Assembly: GCA_000817085.1 (NCBI GenBank)
Contig: JUEM01000011.1
Location: 1 to 64,000, forward strand
Direction of reading: 5' to 3'
Origin: a marine actinobacterium MedAcidi-G1
Lineage (GTDB): Bacteria; Actinomycetota; Acidimicrobiia; Acidimicrobiales; MedAcidi-G1
Length of the DNA stretch: 64,000 nucleotides
A program made the position numbers and the translations under genes. How positions within the stretch are numbered: the first letter of the stretch is position 1; each line of letters opens with the position of its first letter. The notes beneath the pieces are model-generated. The model was not told where the DNA came from and ran no database searches. It saw only the letters and a list, made by a program, of their open reading frames with translations. This document shows positions 61,899 through 64,000 of this stretch, piece by piece.

Positions 61899-63143
61899 TT
61901 ACCAGGTGCAGTGAAGATGTTTAATCCCGTTTATAAATCCACTCATTAATCTGTCGGGATGCTCGGTAGCAGTTACTCCCGGAATACTTTTACGTATCTC
62001 ACGGAGCATGACGGTTATTTCACGTCGAGCGAGATGCGCTCCAAGACAGAAATGCGGACCCGGGGCGCCATAACCAAAATGATCATTTGTTTCACGTAGA
62101 ATATTGAACTCATGTGGATTTTCGAAAACTGAAGGATCGCGGTTAGCTGCCCAATAGTAGAGACTCAATTTGTCGCCTTCTTCGAACTCCTTGTCTCCTA
62201 TACGCACACCATCTCTTGTTGCTGTCCTTCGCATAAAGATAACCGGACTTGCCCAGCGAACTATCTCTTCGACAGCTTTTGGAGCCAAATTCTCAAAATC
62301 ATTCCAGAGAATTTCTTTTTGTTGAGGATTTTCAGTCAGTAAATGCAGTCCCCAAGAAAGTGCGTTTCTAGTTGTTTCGTTTCCTGCCACCAATAGAAGA
62401 ATAAAAAATGACGCAATCTCTTCTTCTGTTAGCTTCTCCCCTTCTACTTCGGAGTGCAAAAGAGCCGAAGTTAAATCATCAGTAGGCGTTTTAGCGCGTT
62501 CCTCCAGCATTTCTTTCATAAGTGCCGCCAGTTCAAATGCCGCACCCATGATCGCTGCAATAATGTCAGTTCCTTCTGGGGTGTATTCAATATCACCCGC
62601 TCCGAGAATCATGTTTGATTTTTCAAAAACAAAATCAACTCGGTCTTCTGGAACGCCCATCATTTCGCATATAACCAAGAGAGGTAGTTGAGCCGCTACC
62701 TCAACCACAAAATCGCACTCACCTTTTTCAAGTGCATCCGTTATGATTTCTTGCGCAATTCGTTCAACGGACTCCTCTACTGAAGAAAGTCGGCGTGGTG
62801 TAAATCCACTTGAAACAATGCTTCTTAGTCTCTTGTGCCTTGGGTCGTCCATGTTTATCATTGATCCGAAAAAATCAAGCATTTCTTCTGGGAAGTCAAC
62901 AGTGCTTGTAGCACCTTGCCCACTACAGAAATCTTCCGGTCTTCTACTTGCTTCTGCTACGTCTGAATGCCTAACAAGAGAATGGAATCCTTTTTGTTCA
63001 GGAATCACTCCAAAGATTTCTTCTGGTAAGTCGAAATAACGATAAGGGTCTTCTAAACGCAACAAGTCAAAAGCTTCTTCTCTGTATTCCAATGATTTAG
63101 ACCAGAATTCTGCACGAGCAAGATCGATTTCTTCAATTTTCAT
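61899..63143 (-). CDS. Cytochrome P450
   Basis: A 414-residue heme monooxygenase. The heme Cys is Cys366 in FGYGAPGPHFCLGAHLAR. The oxygen-binding helix is LLVAGNETTRN and the ExxR is in AVEEIVRWASPV. ATG 63143 is preferred (MKIEEIDLARAEFW); the TTG at 63173 would add ten basic residues. Actinobacterial P450s of this type hydroxylate steroids or fatty acids. No ferredoxin gene is next to it. It converges on the ligase with 2 bp between stops. Confidence 0.9.
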   Translation of the reverse strand: MKIEEIDLARAEFWSKSLEYREEAFDLLRLEDPYRYFDLPEEIFGVIPEQKGFHSLVRHSDVAEASRRPEDFCSGQGATSTVDFPEEMLDFFGSMINMDDPRHKRLRSIVSSGFTPRRLSSVEESVERIAQEIITDALEKGECDFVVEVAAQLPLLVICEMMGVPEDRVDFVFEKSNMILGAGDIEYTPEGTDIIAAIMGAAFELAALMKEMLEERAKTPTDDLTSALLHSEVEGEKLTEEEIASFFILLLVAGNETTRNALSWGLHLLTENPQQKEILWNDFENLAPKAVEEIVRWASPVIFMRRTATRDGVRIGDKEFEEGDKLSLYYWAANRDPSVFENPHEFNILRETNDHFGYGAPGPHFCLGAHLARREITVMLREIRKSIPGVTATEHPDRLMSGFINGIKHLHCTW

Positions 63144-63268
63144 ATTTTTAATCTTACGCCAAACTTTCTTCAATAAAAATTCGAAATTTATATGTCCGGT
63201 TGTTGTCTTGGGGCACTATACGTGTCATTATTTCCTTGTCGCTCAAGCCCAGACAAGGAGAGGCTGCC

Positions 63269-64000
63269 GTGGAACTTTTTAATGACTGGATGGGAATTTC
63301 AGGTGGAGGTCAAGCACTTGGCCGCTACGCACACTATCTAGGTGGAATAACTTGGATAGGACTTTTGTATTTCTTCAACTTTATACAAGGTTCAGCATTT
63401 GGAGAGATGAGCGACGCAGCTCGCGGAGAGGCACTGCGAAAAATTACATGGCGCACACTCTGGTGGTTCCGCTGGGCAGCAATGCTTACATGGGTATCAG
63501 GAATATGGATACTGGTTCATCAGGAACTAATTCATGATATGGATTACTGGCGTTCCGCACCTGGGATGGGAATAGCTTTTGGTTCCATTCTTGGAACAAC
63601 AATGGCCGCTAACGTTTGGATGGTCATATGGCCCGCACAGAAAATAGCTATCGGTTCCTCAGTAACGGTGAGCGAAGGTGGCGAAGCTGACGCTGAAGCA
63701 CCTGCAGCTGCTAAAAGAGCAGGTCGTGCTAGCCGAGTAAACACTTTGTTTTCTCTACCACTTATTTTCTTCATGATGTGGCCTAGCCACTTTGGGCTTA
63801 ACTTTGACAGCCCCGAAGGAGGCACAAGGGCCGTTTTATGGATTGTATTCGCTGTTATCTGGCTCACTATGGAGTTGTCAGCCCTTGGTAAAATAGGTGG
63901 CTATGACAACAAAATAAACGCAGTTGTTTTAGAAAAACATCAAGACACAATCAAGTGGGGTTTCCTGATAACTTTGGTTCTTTATCTGCTGTTCGAAATA
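63269..64000 (+). CDS. puuD: Urate hydroxylase PuuD, N-terminal membrane part (3' truncated)
   Basis: 244 codons are visible and the frame runs off the window end. The GTG start is set by an AAGGAGAGG ribosome site at 63255-63263. The sequence has several hydrophobic segments and the GRYAHYLGGITWIGLLYFFNF and WWFRWAAMLTW patterns of the PuuD family (DUF989). Complete members end with a cytochrome c domain and act on urate at the membrane. The MMWPSHFGLNF segment and late WLTMELSALGKIGG are also typical. Cofactor binding cannot be checked because the C-terminus is missing. Confidence 0.78.
   Translation, partial: MELFNDWMGISGGGQALGRYAHYLGGITWIGLLYFFNFIQGSAFGEMSDAARGEALRKITWRTLWWFRWAAMLTWVSGIWILVHQELIHDMDYWRSAPGMGIAFGSILGTTMAANVWMVIWPAQKIAIGSSVTVSEGGEADAEAPAAAKRAGRASRVNTLFSLPLIFFMMWPSHFGLNFDSPEGGTRAVLWIVFAVIWLTMELSALGKIGGYDNKINAVVLEKHQDTIKWGFLITLVLYLLFEI

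Overview
The window reads as chromosome from a low-GC, streamlined marine actinobacterium, most likely an Acidimicrobiia lineage. The evidence is indirect but consistent. There is a mycothione reductase (mycothiol metabolism), an F420-type LLM oxidoreductase, a P450, many acyl-CoA enzymes, and a block that keeps the gene order of Mycobacterium tuberculosis Rv1826-Rv1830 (gcvH, GarA-type FHA protein, MerR, DUF151 nuclease, MerR). Genes are tightly packed: convergent stops are often 1-5 bp apart, and neighbouring genes commonly overlap by 4 bp. No stretch longer than 300 bases lacks a gene. I saw no insertion sequence, prophage, rRNA operon or CRISPR array.

Layout. 1-2605: tail of a YHYH-domain protein, a nitroreductase-SRPBCC fusion, an EthD-like protein and a second nitroreductase. 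2619-8642: housekeeping (rsmE, dnaJ, hrcA, lepA, rpsT, holA). 8667-19686: a catabolic island with an EthA-like flavin monooxygenase, two SDRs, an unassigned beta-barrel-like protein, three adjacent acyl-CoA dehydrogenases, mycothione reductase and an acyl-CoA synthetase, suggesting degradation of a cyclic or branched lipid. 19754-25925: aroC, a class II aldolase, an orphan nuclease-like protein, the GarA/MerR/hpt/gcvH block and pgsA. 26009-32282: a HIT protein, two membrane proteins, a LysM-plus-binding-protein lipoprotein and a methyltransferase. 32283-38710: Rieske protein, ftsX, ftsE, prfB, secA and a BldD-like regulator. 38933-42687: a 51-residue membrane protein, an alcohol dehydrogenase, a glycosyltransferase-GtrA fusion, a sterol-desaturase-type hydroxylase and two tRNAs. 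42774-52626: dnaG, a short PPDK-like protein, glyS, recO, uppS, era, corC, ybeY, phoH and a cysteine-containing small protein. 52665-56835: sufB, a hydrolase, an LLM oxidoreductase, a gamma-carbonic-anhydrase-like protein and a flavin reductase.

The most interesting region is 56946-60204. Two consecutive overlapping genes each contain one in-frame TGA in the same 9-base context, TTGAGGTTC, encoding Sec-Gly-Ser. The first joins a thioredoxin-like domain with a CPTC motif to a large conserved domain of unknown function through a Sec-Gly-Ser-Leu junction. The second is a UGSC-motif selenoprotein. Both TGAs are followed or enclosed by stem-loops that could act as bacterial SECIS elements. A D-2-hydroxyacid dehydrogenase and a MauE-like membrane redox protein follow with no gaps. 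Standard ORF calling cuts both selenoproteins in two. The operon looks like an uncharacterised selenium-dependent thiol redox system. The selenocysteine machinery (selA, selB, selC, selD) is not in this window and should be sought elsewhere in the genome.

The end of the window (60274-64000) holds an AMP-forming acyl-CoA ligase, a cytochrome P450 and the start of a PuuD-type membrane urate hydroxylase.
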